Source: Protea cynaroides (taxonomy: Eukaryota; Streptophyta; Magnoliopsida; Proteales; Proteaceae). Taken from it: a DNA stretch of 64,000 bases. Within the stretch, counting starts at the first letter, position 1. Each line of letters starts with the position of its first letter. The stretch covers positions 39,793,016 through 39,857,015 of the forward strand of contig CM053269.1 of the NCBI GenBank assembly GCA_028583415.1, written 5' to 3'. The translations under genes and the position numbers were made by a program. Of this stretch, positions 48,196 to 59,879 are shown in pieces. The notes beneath the pieces were generated by a model. That model was given only the letters and a program-made list of their open reading frames with translations, was not told the DNA's origin and ran no database searches.

Positions 48196-48310
48196 GATAA
48201 ATGATTTAAAAGAATAACAAGAGAAAATAACAACTTTTCAGAGTATGCGGGCAACAGACCACAACGAGAGTGAACATAGTGCCCTAAACACCACGATCAG
48301 ATCTGTATCC

Positions 48311-48322
48311 GCTCTGATACCA
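48311..48322 (-). promoter_or_regulatory. Copia primer binding site (right)
   Basis: TGGTATCAGAGC on the minus strand, immediately after the LTR end TTAACA; initiator tRNA-Met type. Confidence 0.9.
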
Positions 48323-48680
48323 TGTTAACTTATGCATAAAGGAAAGATAAGAAAATATTTATGCGGTTCGAACTTCTACCACAGAAGTCTTTTCCACGGT
48401 GAGAATTCTCAAGTTTTTCATGCTTCTTGGGGAGGTTTATTATCCTTTAAATATAAGAAATAATACAAGGGAAACTATTTATAGATAGTATTATAATCCA
48501 GACAATTTGTACACCAACCAAATTAGCTACTCAACTTTTCTTCTATAAGAGATCTTACCACAATCATCTACCCACTAACCAAATTACCCATCTTGCATCA
48601 ATCACACCAACCAGCTTTCCTTCAATAGAAGATCTTATCACGATCATGCTCAATCTAGCATGATCATTATCCAGCTAACA
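48323..48680 (-). mobile_element. Copia 5' LTR (358 bp)
   Basis: Starts TGTTAGCTGGATAATG at 48680 and ends GCATAAGTTAACA at 48323 in minus sense. TATA-like CTATCTATAAATAG lies mid-LTR. It matches 29698-30046. Confidence 0.92.
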
Positions 48681-48974
48681 AAAGAGTAGCCTTGTTGAAT
48701 TCTCTACTAGGACAATGACGATCAATTGTTCGTGGCAATTGGCCAAATGTGGAATTAAATGAGAATTATTGTAAAGTAAATGAAAAACAAGTTTTCTTTT
48801 TATTATTTTATTCAAGATGTTTTATGCTTGCCTTTGTGTTGTATTTCTGTTAAGTCTCGTCTTATTGGGCAAGTGAGTTCACCCCTTACAAATGATATCT
48901 CAGATGATGAGGAGGTTGAAGAGAAACAGGGAGAAGCGTAGAGGATGTGCAAGCTTGTCCTATAATTAAAGTTG

Positions 48975-49247
48975 TCAATTTTTATTTTATTAGAATGGAT
49001 ATTTTTATTTTATTAGAATGGATATAATAGGATTTGGATTTAAGTGTAAAACAGTTATCATTTAGTTTATGTTTACATACATTAAACTGTTACCAATAGA
49101 TTTGATGGTTTTTTATTGTAATTATTCGTTGAGTTGGATCTTTTAATATTAATAAAGTTTAAATTCTATTTTATATAGTCACTTGTTAGTGGGATCTTTT
49201 AATATTAATAAAGTTTAAATTCTATTTTATATAGTCACTTGTTAGTT
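48975..49247. repeat. Two short tandem duplications
   Basis: TTTTTATTTTATTAGAATGG is doubled at 48978-49023. A ~55-bp unit (GATCTTTTAATATTAATAAA, GTTTAAATTCTATTTTATAT, AGTCACTTGTTAGT) is doubled at about 49137-49246 with almost no change. Confidence 0.85.
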
Positions 49248-49296
49248 CAACACCTGTGAAGGGTGTACTCTCACCTTGTACGGGTTTGGATCATGA

Positions 49297-49800
49297 CCCA
49301 TGGTGAAGGGAGAACCTCTTCATTCGTGGTGACTTGATGTTATAGTTGAACTCATCGAGTAGTGACTCGTCATGATTCGTCATTAACTCCCATTCACCTC
49401 TGCTATTGAATGAAACTAGGCAAAATTTTCATCACCCATGGTGAAGGGAGAACGTCTTCATTCGTGGTGATTTGTTGTTATGGTTGAACTCCTCAAATAG
49501 TGACTCATCATTAACTCCCACCCACCCCTACTATTGAATAAAAACATGTGAAATTTTTGTAATGAGAACAAGTGAAATTTTCGTCACCCATGGTGAAAGG
49601 AGAGCCTCTTCATTTCTTGATTTCATGTTATAGTTGATTGACTCATTATTATTAACTCCCACCCACCCCTACTATTGAATGAAAACATGCAAAATTTTTA
49701 TAATGAAAACAAGCGAAATTTTCGTCACCATGGTGAAAGGAGAACCTCTTCAATCATCTCGATTTGATGTTATAGTTGAACTCCTTGACTAGGGATTCAT
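49297..49800. repeat. Minisatellite, ~140-bp unit, four copies
   Basis: CATGGTGAAGGGAGAACCTC starts units near 49300, 49438, 49590 and 49730 (spacing about 139, 151 and 140). Each continues with CTTCATTCGTGGTGATTTG, TTATAGTTGAACTC, ACTCCCACCCACCCCTACTA and AAAATTTTCRTCACC. Units differ by small indels. No long frame. Confidence 0.85.
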
Positions 49801-49828
49801 CATCGTCAACTCCCATCTAATTGGATTT

Positions 49829-49972
49829 TAATCCTCTAATGTCCTCATGGTGACATGAGAAAAATCCTATGGCTATCAGTCATTGTGCGCACACATTGAT
49901 ATATTGGTATACGTGCACAATGAATGACAGTCATAGGATTTTTCTCATGTCAACCAGAGGACATGATAGGAT
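49829..49972. mobile_element. Hairpin MITE, ~60-bp arms
   Basis: Left arm ATCCTCTAATGTCCTCATGG, TGACATGAGAAAAATCCTAT, GGCTATCAGTCATTGTGCGC is mirrored by CACAATGAATGACAGTCATA, GGATTTTTCTCATGTCAACC, AGAGGACATGATAGGATT. Part of the same pattern (ATTGTGTGCGTATATTA) recurs at 51490-51550. Confidence 0.8.
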
Positions 49973-50890
49973 TTGAATCCCATCCAACCCTATTATTGAC
50001 AGGCCGACATGCCCTTCTTGTTTTATTCAAATGGTCCAACTTGTGGAATCATGATGGAGAAAACTTGGTAAAATGAGATATAGTCAAAGCTCTGATTGTT
50101 CCAGCATAAAGTTGGCAAAAGTAAATAATGAAAGGAGGAACTGTTTTTTTGCGTAAGCACGCAGAGTGGCTATGTTTGGATGTCAATAAAAGAAAAAACA
50201 TAATAAAACATGAGTAATTATGAATTTATGTAACTATCTCTCTTCATCTCAAGTATTTAACTATCTTGTTTAATAATAGATAGAGAGTGAAAAAAGTTCC
50301 ATAGTAGAGAAAATATCAAACGAAATATAAAAGTGTCAAGACCAAACAACTCCCTCCCTTAGTAAGCCATTGCACCATCTATAGCGAGTCTGTTCATACT
50401 AAGCTTAAGTGTCCCAATGATTGAGCTCTAGAGATTCCTTGCTCAATTCCTTAAGCCTTTGATTCCCATGGACTCCCTGCAAAACCATGATCCACCATTG
50501 CGAATGCAATCTTATCATTAACGATAAGGAATACTTCTCAACTAGATTCCTTTGACTCAGTTTGTTTTGATGTAAATGCAACATTTTATATGTAAATTTT
50601 CTTTCCGATGTTTGTTTTCAAAAGGTAAAATACAGTGATCTCTTAGGGGGAGGGAAAAAGAATTTCGTCTTTCTTTTACCTACTGAATACAAATTTAAAA
50701 AAAGAAAATTACAAGTAAAACATTACACTTAAAATTTAAGTCAAAACAAACGGAGCCTTTGTGAAATAGTTGGATGGTAATGGGACTTGCTGTAATAGGC
50801 TCGGGCAATAAATGAAGGTCACATACTCAATAGGAGGCGCAATTAAGAATGGCAGATAGTTGAAGGGAAAATGATTAAAGGCAAAGCCAT
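49973..50890. other. Intergenic, nothing recognised
   Basis: No frame, RNA gene or repeat boundary can be supported here. Confidence 0.5.
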
Positions 50891-50896
50891 TCCTAC

Positions 50897-51374
50897 TAGA
50901 GATGTAAATGGATTGAATTCAAATTAAATACACCATTATCCGAATCGAATCCATTTCCAATTACCATATTGGAATCCAATCAGAAATCCACTGAATGTAT
51001 AAAAAAAAAATTTTGAATTTGAATTCAATTTTTTACTCGATATCCCGTTAAAATCCGACAAATATACACCACACAATGTTTGAAATGTATGTTTAATAAT
51101 AACCATAAAAAAATACAAAATTACAATTTTATTCTCTACTTCTCATAATTTATCGTGTTAAAATTTACAAAAACATCAAACAAACAAAAAGAAATATATT
51201 TTACAAATTTATATATTATTATTTTTAGATAAAAAAACACATTTTTTATGCTATAAGCATCATTAACACATAAGGCTACGTTGTTCAAGAATAATTAAAC
51301 GGATTGAATATCTGAATTTGAATCTGAATCGAACATATCTAATTTGGATTTTCGATTATCTATTTATATCTCTA
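50897..51374. mobile_element. hAT-type MITE, TAGAGATGTAAAT ends
   Basis: It starts TAGAGATGTAAATGGATTGA and ends GATTATCTATTTATATCTCTA. It is AT-rich and noncoding, related to 20791-21172 by its ends. Confidence 0.65.
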
Positions 51375-51986
51375 ATTTTTATACATCAAAAGAAAACCTT
51401 AGTTAAAGAAGCTCTTTTTTGTCTGGGATAGAAATCTCTCATGCCCCTCATATTGGCATATGAGGAAATTCAATAACTATAATTTATTGTATATATATAT
51501 CGATGTATTAATATACGCACACAATGAATAACAGCCATTGAATTTTTTCGTACTGGAACGATACGATTTAAATGTATTGTGTGTGATAACACGGTAACTT
51601 TCACTTATTTCTCCATGACGTGACAGTCCACCCACCATTCATGCATCCATGGGTCATGAAACATAACTACTTTTATATATACACGTGATATATGATATAT
51701 ATCTGACGTGCTTACCATTCAAATTTAATGCAGGGAGGGGAGAGAGGAGATAGAGAAGCCCAACTGTCCCACGTTTAAAACGCGGAATAGCGATTACGAT
51801 CCCTCAAATGTCGGACACTCAGGCGCAGTGAACACGACATTCACACGAATTTGACAGCGTTCAAATCCTCTCAATCATTGCTCCCCGACTCTTATTCCAT
51901 CCAATCGTTAAAGGGTTGAGTCGGTTCAAACTTCAATCCCCTCTAACGGTTGAACGGGGTGGGAGCCAAGGAGCCGTGGAGGAGAG

Positions 51987-52223
51987 GATTCGATTCATAT
52001 ATCGTCTTCTCCCTGAGATTAGGGAGGAGAGGTGGCGGCCTCAATGGATGGCCGACACCTAACTCTCAGGTGAATCCAAGTCATCCATTCGAGTTAACAC
52101 CCATGTCGGCTCAATTTATCGGTTCAGATGAATGGCTCAGATTCACCCAAAAATTAAGTATCGACCATCCATCCATGCCGTCATTCCTCCTCCCGAATCT
52201 CAAGGAGGAGATGATTTGAATCC
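51987..52223. mobile_element. Foldback MITE, family A (copy 2)
   Basis: It starts GGATTCGATTCATATATCGTC and ends GGAGATGATTTGAATCC. The arms are diverged inverted repeats (GATGGCCGACACCTAACTCT against TAAGTATCGACCATCCATC). The CACGTG of the other copies is lost here. A partial end lies at 52250-52282. Confidence 0.75.
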
Positions 52224-52289
52224 CCATCCAACCATTAGAGTGTGTGAAGGCCAGGGAGGAGGGAGGAGAGGATTTGGACTCATGTAAAA

Positions 52290-53150
52290 GTCGGGGCACG
52301 GCTCAGTACCAGCGCACTGCAAAACTGCCCAAACGATCCTGGCGTCTGGCCTCTCTGTCCAAAAGCTTCCCCAATCAGCTTTGACTTTTTGGTCTTATCA
52401 GTTTGGATATTTATCTTTAACGAAATTGTAATTTTGATAGAAAAAAATCATCTTATGTTGTCCTAAAGATCGCATTTAATCAGATATATATACCAATGTA
52501 TTAATATGAGTAATGAATAAAAATGAATGAGTTTCAGCCGTCAGATCATGATTGGATGCCCCCCAACGTAATGAAACGATTTGAGTTTAATTTTGATTGG
52601 GTTATGGGTGGAAGGAACTCGTATTCAGTTGTATAGTCTCTTTAACTATGATCTAATGGTTGGAATTCACTCCACATGTATACTAATGCATTGCTGACTC
52701 ACGATACAACTTGAGACGAGACAAGACAAGTCTTGTTATGGGTATGAACATAATTGTTTCCCTTTGAAAGGAGATATGATAAGAAACTAGAGGGGGGCTA
52801 GATCCTCTCCTGTCGACCGACGTCCATCGAATGGGTTAGGATGAATAGCACATGGGCCAATGAATTCTTATTTCCACTAAATGATTAATGGGATGGGCCA
52901 CAAGAGAGGATATTTACCGACAATAATCGAGATCGGACCGACTAGGATCAATAGGCACCTAATTCTACCCATCCAATCTAGACTGATCGGCTAGAGAGGA
53001 TCCAAACCCAACCCTGTTTGGAAATGATTTTCCTATGAATCCCACAAGTTAAGATCCAATTCGACGGTTGAGATCCATTTGTCCACTGTGCGTCACCATA
53101 GTCCCACTATATGCCCGCATTAGCATTTAGCCTGACCAGACCTCTATAAT
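52290..53150. other. Intergenic, nothing recognised
   Basis: Short imperfect repeats of the flanking MITEs only; no gene. Confidence 0.45.
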
Positions 53151-53152
53151 GG

Positions 53153-53360
53153 TGATCCACATCTTCTCCTCTCAAAGGTTCGGGAAGAAGGGGATGCCCC
53201 TGTTGGATGGCCGACACGTGGGGTTCGGGTGAATCTGAGTCTTTCATCTGAGCTGACACCCCCTTGTGAGCTTAACTTGTCAGCTCGGATGAAGGACTCG
53301 GATTCATCCAAATCCCACGTGTCGGCCATCCAATAAAGGCGTCCCAGAGGATTTGAATCC
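53153..53360. mobile_element. Foldback MITE, family A (copy 3), with CACGTG
   Basis: It starts GATCCACATCTTCTCCTCTC and ends CCCAGAGGATTTGAATCC. The arms TTGGATGGCCGACACGTGGG and CCCACGTGTCGGCCATCCAA are perfect inverses, each with a G-box core. Confidence 0.87.
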
Positions 53361-53411
53361 CTATAATGGACAGAAGATCATGATGCCACGTACACACAAG
53401 CAGCCTTTTAC

Positions 53412-53653
53412 GGATCCACATCGTCTCCTCCCAGTGGTTTGGGAGGACAATGGCAACCTATCCTGGATGGTTACCACGTGGTTCTCGGTGAATCCGAGAC
53501 CTACGTCTGAGCCGACACCCAGCCGACAAGCCAAGCCAACAGAGGGTGTCGGCTCGGATGTGGGTTTCGGATTCAACGAGAACCACGTGGTAACCATCCA
53601 GGATAGGTTGCCACTGTCCTCCTAGAACCACTGGGAGGAGACGATGTAAATCC
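53412..53653. mobile_element. Foldback MITE, family A (copy 4), with CACGTG
   Basis: It starts GGATCCACATCGTCTCCTCC and ends GGAGGAGACGATGTAAATCC. The arms CCTGGATGGTTACCACGTGG and CCACGTGGTAACCATCCAGG are perfect inverses. It is the best preserved copy, so it defines the family ends. It lies only 51 bp from copy 3. Confidence 0.9.
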
Positions 53654-53940
53654 GCCTTCTACCCAAAAAAAAAAAAAAAAAAGGCACAAGTCTTTTAATG
53701 AAATCATTTACAACCATTGGATCGACTTTTTAATCTCATAATTGATACGAGTGAAACACCATATAATTACCCATGTTGATTTTGTCAAACGAGTTGAGAA
53801 AAAAAGGCGCGAAATTGCCAAAATGGGACTGGAGAAACCATTAAAGCCAACGGATAGCAATTCTGAACGCTAGAAAATTTTCAGATCCAAAGCGAAGCCA
53901 TTATTAATTGAACGCAGAGGAAGCCGAGCAGCCGAAAGTG

Positions 53941-53980
53941 ACTGTCGATTGTCGATTGTCGATTGGCGATTGTCGACACC
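53941..53980. repeat. TGTCGAT repeats upstream of PLC
   Basis: TGTCGATTGTCGATTGTCGA is followed by TTGGCGATTGTCGAC: four to five 7-bp units, about 330 bp upstream of the PLC start codon, probably in its promoter or 5' UTR. Confidence 0.75.
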
Positions 53981-54306
53981 ATAAAATTGAATGTTCGTTT
54001 CTGTCGATCGTCGAACTTTCGTACAAGTTGCTGTCGTTAAAGAACTTTGATCGCTCATTTGCTCCAATAAATAACTCTTATTATGATACGGTGTGGAAAT
54101 TCTGAGGAGGACCTTAGATCCGCAATGATCCATCTATATAGATAAAGACGGAAATGGAAGAGTCACGGTGAGATCGAAACATAGAGACGAAGAAATCGAT
54201 CTTGAGTTTTTCTTATTTAGCAGTAGAGAGCAGTTCAATCGAACGAGGACTATTTTCTTTGAGTTGAATTTGAGGAACAGAGTGATATATAGATCAATAT
54301 AGGGAA

Positions 54307-55250
54307 ATGGGGAGCTATAAGATGATGTTCTGTTTTACAAGGAAGTTCAGGGTGGACGATGTTGAGCCTCCGGAGGATGTGAGAGCTGCCTTCAACACTT
54401 ATTCCGAACGGGGAAATTATATGACAGCCGAGCTGCTCCGTCGTTTCTTGGTTGAGGTTCAGGGCGAGGTCGATACGACTATCGCCGATGCGGAGCGTAT
54501 TATTCATCAGGTTATTCAAAAACAACATCGCATCACTAAATACGCGAGGCATACGCTCAATCTAGACGATTTCTTTTGTTTCCTCTTCTCTGCTGACCTC
54601 AATCCCCCGATTAAAAATGAGGTAATCTTCTTGTTTTTCTTCCCCTCCTCCCCCTCAAAAACACCCCACTTCGGACCGAAGATATTTCTGGTAATCGTAA
54701 GTACCAGAGAAGGGGATCCTTGGTAGATCTGTTAATCTGTTCTGACGTAATATAATTAGTCTGAGCTCTATAGACCCTTTTTATCAACTGATGTTTGGTT
54801 CTTTGTAAGGAAATGCTCACAAATGTCAGAAGCTCATCTAACCATTTTCGAGAGAGTAAAAAATATCATGTAACTTCTTAAGCGTTTGGTTTTCAGTTTT
54901 AATTAGCATCCGGGTGTTTCCTTGTCCTTCTATCTTCTATTTATTTATTTTTCCTTTCGGGTATGTTTTAATATGTGTTGGTAATACTTGAGAGATTTTT
55001 TTTTTTTTTGAGTACATCGTTGTTTTGTACTTGACAAACATTTTTCATTCCAGGTTCATCATGATATGACAGCTCCACTGTCCCATTATTTCATATATAC
55101 AGGCCACAATTCTTATCTGACTGGGAACCAACTTAGTAGTGATTGCAGCGACATCCCAATCATAAATGCACTGAAGAGAGGTGTAAGAGTGATTGAGCTG
55201 GATATATGGCCAAATTCTTCGAAAGATGATGTGCATGTTCTTCATGGCAG
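54307..55250 (+). CDS. PLC: Phosphoinositide-specific phospholipase C, first two exons
   Basis: Exon 1 (54307-54621, ATG start) and exon 2 (55054-55250) join in frame with GT-AG borders. Together they encode 170 residues plus two bases. Exon 1 is the degenerate EF-hand N-terminus of plant PI-PLCs (FRVDDVEPPEDVRAAFNTYS, RRFLVEVQGE, LNLDDFFCFLFSADLNPPI). Exon 2 begins the X catalytic domain: PLSHYFIYTGHNSYLTGNQL holds the first catalytic His, then RGVRVIELDIWP. The enzyme hydrolyses phosphatidylinositol 4,5-bisphosphate at the plasma membrane in a Ca2+-dependent way. Plant PLCs need further exons for the rest of X, the Y domain and C2. I found none up to 64000; LINE and copia sequence follows instead. 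Either intron 2 exceeds 8.7 kb or the gene is truncated. Confidence 0.9.
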
Positions 55251-55349
55251 GTATTGAATTTATGTCTAATTAGAAAAAGAACAATGGTTCTCTTCTTCCT
55301 ATTGTTTGTTCTGGAAGTATTTCCTCCTGAGTTATGCTTTACGTTTCTT

Positions 55350-56250
55350 CTTGTTAGTGGTTAGAAAAGATATTTAAATTGGAAGATTGGCTTGGGAAGG
55401 AAAAACTCATACTTGAAATTGCAAAATGGAGATACTCTTGAATCGTTAGACAAAAGAGACTGGTAATTTGCCCCAAAAATGGACTCCATCCTTGATCAAT
55501 CTGCTTAACTGGTAGATCAATAAACACTTTACACATAGAAGCCCAAGAAACTACCCTCTCCTTCGCTGTCATGGCTACCTACAAAGTGAGGTCAGCATGA
55601 TTTCCAAAGTCCTGCTGTTTCTCTTCATGAAGGAACTAAATACTTGCAGCAGGTATGAGCCAAAACTCCTTAACTCTTCTTCGCAAACTCTGACCCTTCC
55701 TGTTCCAAAGAGGAGGAATGAGAGATCCATCATCATCCAACAACATCTATTTCTTCTAATAAGGTTGTCCAAACTTAAAAATGTCAATGAACAATGTTGA
55801 AGTTAAACATATTGTACAGTCCTAAATAAGAATTTACTCGACAGAAACCCCGTTGTTTAATGGTAGAAATACCTGTCATCCAAATGGAATCTGGTAGGAA
55901 ACTAGGAACTCATGGGCATTCTAAAGCATTGAAGATTGACTTGACTGAGAAAACCATTGGATGGTCCCAAAGTCTCCTCCCCAGCATGAGTGATTCCGCC
56001 TTCCAGGTTTGAAGCAACTGAATCATCTGATTTAATTTTCCTACCATTGAGTTTATGATAAAGTGAAGGGAGCCATGTCCTATTCAGTGCATCTACCTGA
56101 ACATAATCAGCCACAGGAGCTGCTTTTATGAGGGGCATCTCGAAGATTTGAGGAAAAGTAATTTCCAGAGGCATATCAAGACGTCATATCTCCTTCCAGA
56201 ATTGCATTTTGCCACAATCTCCCACCTCCACTCTACTCTGTTGTTTGATG
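55350..56250 (-). mobile_element. Degenerate LINE-like fragment
   Basis: Minus-strand pieces resemble the C-terminal part of plant LINE reverse transcriptases: KMQFWKEI, MPLEITFPQIFEMPLIKAAP, VADYVQVDALNRTWLPSLYH (56240-56040). Weaker pieces follow at 55787-55354. Frames are broken. The class assignment rests on a pattern from memory and is uncertain. Confidence 0.45.
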
Positions 56251-58610
56251 GCATCGTTAGCTGCTATGGTGCCTTTCTAACATCTAGTAATATATGACTC
56301 CTGACTTCTCATGTTTCTGAAACATTAAGGGTTCCATACTTCAGTACATGACAATTGTTCAGATTGTTGGGCTCTGTATAGAATGTCCATGACCACTTTG
56401 ACAAGAGAGCAGTATTAAGAGTGTTATCTCTGTGCAGACCTGCCACTCCTTTCTCCTTGGCAGTGCAGACTTTTCCAGTCCACAAGATGGAACCTTTGAT
56501 TCCCTATCCACATCCCAATAAAGAGAGAAAGGATGCGGATAGGTATGCTGGCTAGAGTTGCTGTGATCAGAGTTATCTTGTCCCCTTTTTGGACAGATAC
56601 TACCCTTTCCGTGCTGTTGGCTTATTTTCTGTTCTTTTGATGATCAAGCCCAATATGCATTGCTGTTGTTAAGTTGCTTTAAATAAACTCTGAGACACGC
56701 ATTCGCCATAAAGAAAGAGAGCCCCCTTACATTGGAGGCTCAGGGTAGTAGATCAATATTTGGGCATCCCCACCTCAAGTAGAAGGCTCTAAGAGACATT
56801 CACTTTGGGCACAAAATCACTTCAAAAGCCACCTCAAAGCACAGCTCAAATATCTGAATTGACTGTCTGATAGAGCACAGATAATAACTGTTGAATTATC
56901 CAAAAGATTAAGCTACTAAGTGGAGAGACCTAACATGCATATGAAATCCTAGGTCCAATAGTTAGTCGATGTGGGATGTAGATGTTGATGAAAAATACTA
57001 AAAGAATTTAAAATTTTAAGCGGAATTAATCGACGATCAAGCCTCATGGAGAATTAGAGATTTTCTCCATCTAATGTAAGGGACAAAAGTTACCTCATGT
57101 ACCCCAAGTGCAGTACCTCCTTGAAAATGTAGCTTTTGCACAACCAAGATGACATAGGGAAAAGACAATCAACACGAAAAACGCTTGCACGCCTCCTTGA
57201 AGAATGTAACAAAATAGAAAAATAAGAGAACACAAGCTCCACTGTAATTGTGTGATTTGATTTTAATTCAGCCAAAGAAATTGATGAGGCTTCTAGAAAT
57301 AGTGTCGCCAACCAAGGGATAGCAGATCTAGATCAAAGAAAACACAGGCATTGCAAGGAAAAGAAGAACAAGAGGTTGAGTCTCACAACCAGGTGAGGCT
57401 CAACCAGAAATTAATTGATTCTCAATTTTTCTGGAAAAGCTCTAAAAGCTACCGCCAGCTTCTACTCCTCTTATTTATAATGAGAATCCTTACAATTAAA
57501 ATAGGAAAAAGAGAAAACTACTAAAACTAAACCTCCTTATAACAGAGGAAGGTTTTAATACAATGGAAAGAAAACTTTCTAAATCTGAAAATAGGAAAGT
57601 AAATACTTGGTCTCCAAGTAATTGACACCTACTATCAATCTATTCTAAATATTAGGAAACAAACTAAACAATGAAATTAGGAAACTAACTTTTAGGAAAG
57701 AAATAACAAAAGAGTGAAAAAAATCTTTCAAAAAATCTGCTGCTGGTACTGTTCACGTGAACAGTACCACGTGAACAGTGTTGACCATGTGGGCTGGTTG
57801 GCTTCTTGGACTGCATCAAACTTGGTCGGGTATTTCATCCAATCATGATCAGATACTCACTCTCTCTTGATATTCAACCTGTACGGAAAGTGGATTCTTT
57901 ATTGAGCATCTCTTTCATATATAAATGAACACCATGCACTAATTGCATCGATATATAGTTCGAAAGATAGCAACTGTTGGTACACCAAATCCCATAATGC
58001 CAAACTGCAACTATAAGGACCTCTCAAGTTGAGGACCTATTAGTTCTCACTAATGAGAATCTTATTCTTGAACATTTGACAGTAGTCCATTCAATACTCT
58101 CATAAGATCGAATGCAATGTACTCACAATATGACACTCATTTGTGTCCTGGATCACAATTCCTGCATGCTCACAGTACAACAACCATATAAACGAAATAT
58201 CCAGTTCTGTCCTTAGTTTGAACAGCCTTTTAGGTTAAAACCTAAGGACAACCACAACCATTATACAAACTAATCAGTATTAAACAATTTATGATGAATT
58301 GATGGGACACACTTCCAACAGATGCCTCGTCAACAAGAGAGAAAACATTGGGGGATAAGATGTTTAGATGCAAATTGACTTTTGGTTTGTGTTTCCCTAT
58401 ATGGGTATGTGTCACCATGGGATGAGTATTGGTGTTGAATTGTGCAAAGGAATCAGATGGAGATTCAGGAGGGGAGGAGAGGAGCGGCTCGGGTAAGAGA
58501 AGGTGAAAATGAAGGAGGGGTGTGTTTTTCTAGTGTAAACACAAAGAGGAAAGGGTGGGGCTGGTTGTGGGGTAGGGGAGGGTGGGGTTGGTGGTGGAAG
58601 ACAGAGGGAA
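56251..58610. other. Repeat-like intergenic or intronic DNA
   Basis: No gene recognised. A minus-strand TATA-like ATTATAAATAAGAGG at about 57470 with a leader to its left suggests an old LTR in 56990-57780. The part 57890-58320 has the even composition of a retroelement leader but no coding match. If the PLC gene continues past the window, all of this is PLC intron. Confidence 0.35.
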
Positions 58611-58614
58611 CATC

Positions 58615-58968
58615 CTAGCAAATGGAAAGAAGGTTTCTTTGACACAACATGACGGCTACAAAAAAGCGGCCAAGTAGAAGGGTCAAAACATTGATACCCT
58701 TTTTGTTCAGAGCCATACCTAAGGAATATACATGGTCAAGATCGGTTTCCAACTTGTCATGGGTATAGGTTCGTAGTAATGGGTAGCAGCGATACCCAGA
58801 AGTCCTTAAAGCAGTATAATCAGGTTTTCTTTTGGGAGGTTTTACATAGGAAGTAACATCGCCTAAAACTTTTGTGGGAAGGCGGTTGGTTGCATACATG
58901 TTATAATCCATAGAATGAATATAAGAGAGGTTCTCGAGGTTGGGAACTGAAAAACCTTCAACAACCAT
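58615..58968 (-). pseudogene. Copia integrase C-terminal fragment
   Basis: The frame reads NRLPTKVLGD, PPKRKPDYTALRTSGYRCYP, LLRTYTHDKLE, then a shifted part. This is the region just after the copia integrase core. It lies isolated, out of order with the copia remnants at 59900-61660, so it is a separate fragment. Confidence 0.75.
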
Positions 58969-59349
58969 ATTTCATTAACTTATCTTCAATTTGCTTAGAA
59001 CCTCTATGACTAAGATAAGAAGAAGGGGGACAATGTACAATCTTGCATAGTCCCCTTCAGCTCCATAAAACTTTCCAGAACTCCATAAAAAATGATAGAA
59101 AAACCAGCCAAGGAGTAACATACGTTCATTCTTTCCTCCACTGGACCCTCATTCTCATCATCCTCATCGTGCACTGGAGGAAGTCCTGATTGACACGATT
59201 GTAAGCCTTTTATTATTAATCTACATAAAACTCCAGGACTCCCCTCTTCTTAGTCTATAATCAGGGAGTTCGTTTACAATAAGAAGTTCATCAGCCCCTT
59301 GGTAAGGAGAAATTATTTTTTCCCCAACACAACCCTCTGTTGTGAATAT

Positions 59350-59870
59350 GAAATGCTTCTGAAAGGATTATGTACTGTAACTTAAGAAAGGAAAAATAGA
59401 ACCAGAACTAAGAGGAAGAGAAAAGGAGAAGTATGAGAAGGGAGAGGTATTGATTCTACTTATGAGATGGTAGAATCGATGGTTATATTCCTCTCCTCCT
59501 AGCAGCCTCTATTTAGAGGGAAACAAGGAGCAAAATAGATAAGCCTAGGACTCCACATGTCAATATGACAAGGAGTCCTAGTTACATAATAAGATATGAG
59601 TTCCATATGTCAACATGACAAGGAATCCTACATAAACAATAAATCCTAATTACACAATAATTCTACAATCCTAGTTACCTAATGAAATAGAGATAAAGTA
59701 AAAGAATATGGTTGACTAAGTCAACAAGAATAATAATCCTAAAGACTATTAGGCAGCCGCAGCCAGCTTGACAACTCTCGAGATGGGACTAGTGCCCCTT
59801 AAGTGCTATTGACAGTGGGGATGGATCCTGTCACTAGGGTCGATTCCCTTAACCTCCCCAAGTTGGAGCA
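59350..59870 (-). mobile_element. Copia LTR region (right-hand family member)
   Basis: It follows, on the minus strand, a purine-rich stretch AACTTGGGGAGG that corresponds to the one at 806-830. It contains repeated TAACTAGGACTCCTTGTCAT-type words and a CTCTAAATAGAGG TATA-like site near 59510. Exact LTR ends are not visible. Confidence 0.5.
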
Positions 59871-59879
59871 TATAAGTCA

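Noticed and set aside
49297..49800. Possible CRISPR-like array
   Set aside because: Units are about 140 bp, diverged and without spacers, in plant nuclear DNA; it is a minisatellite.
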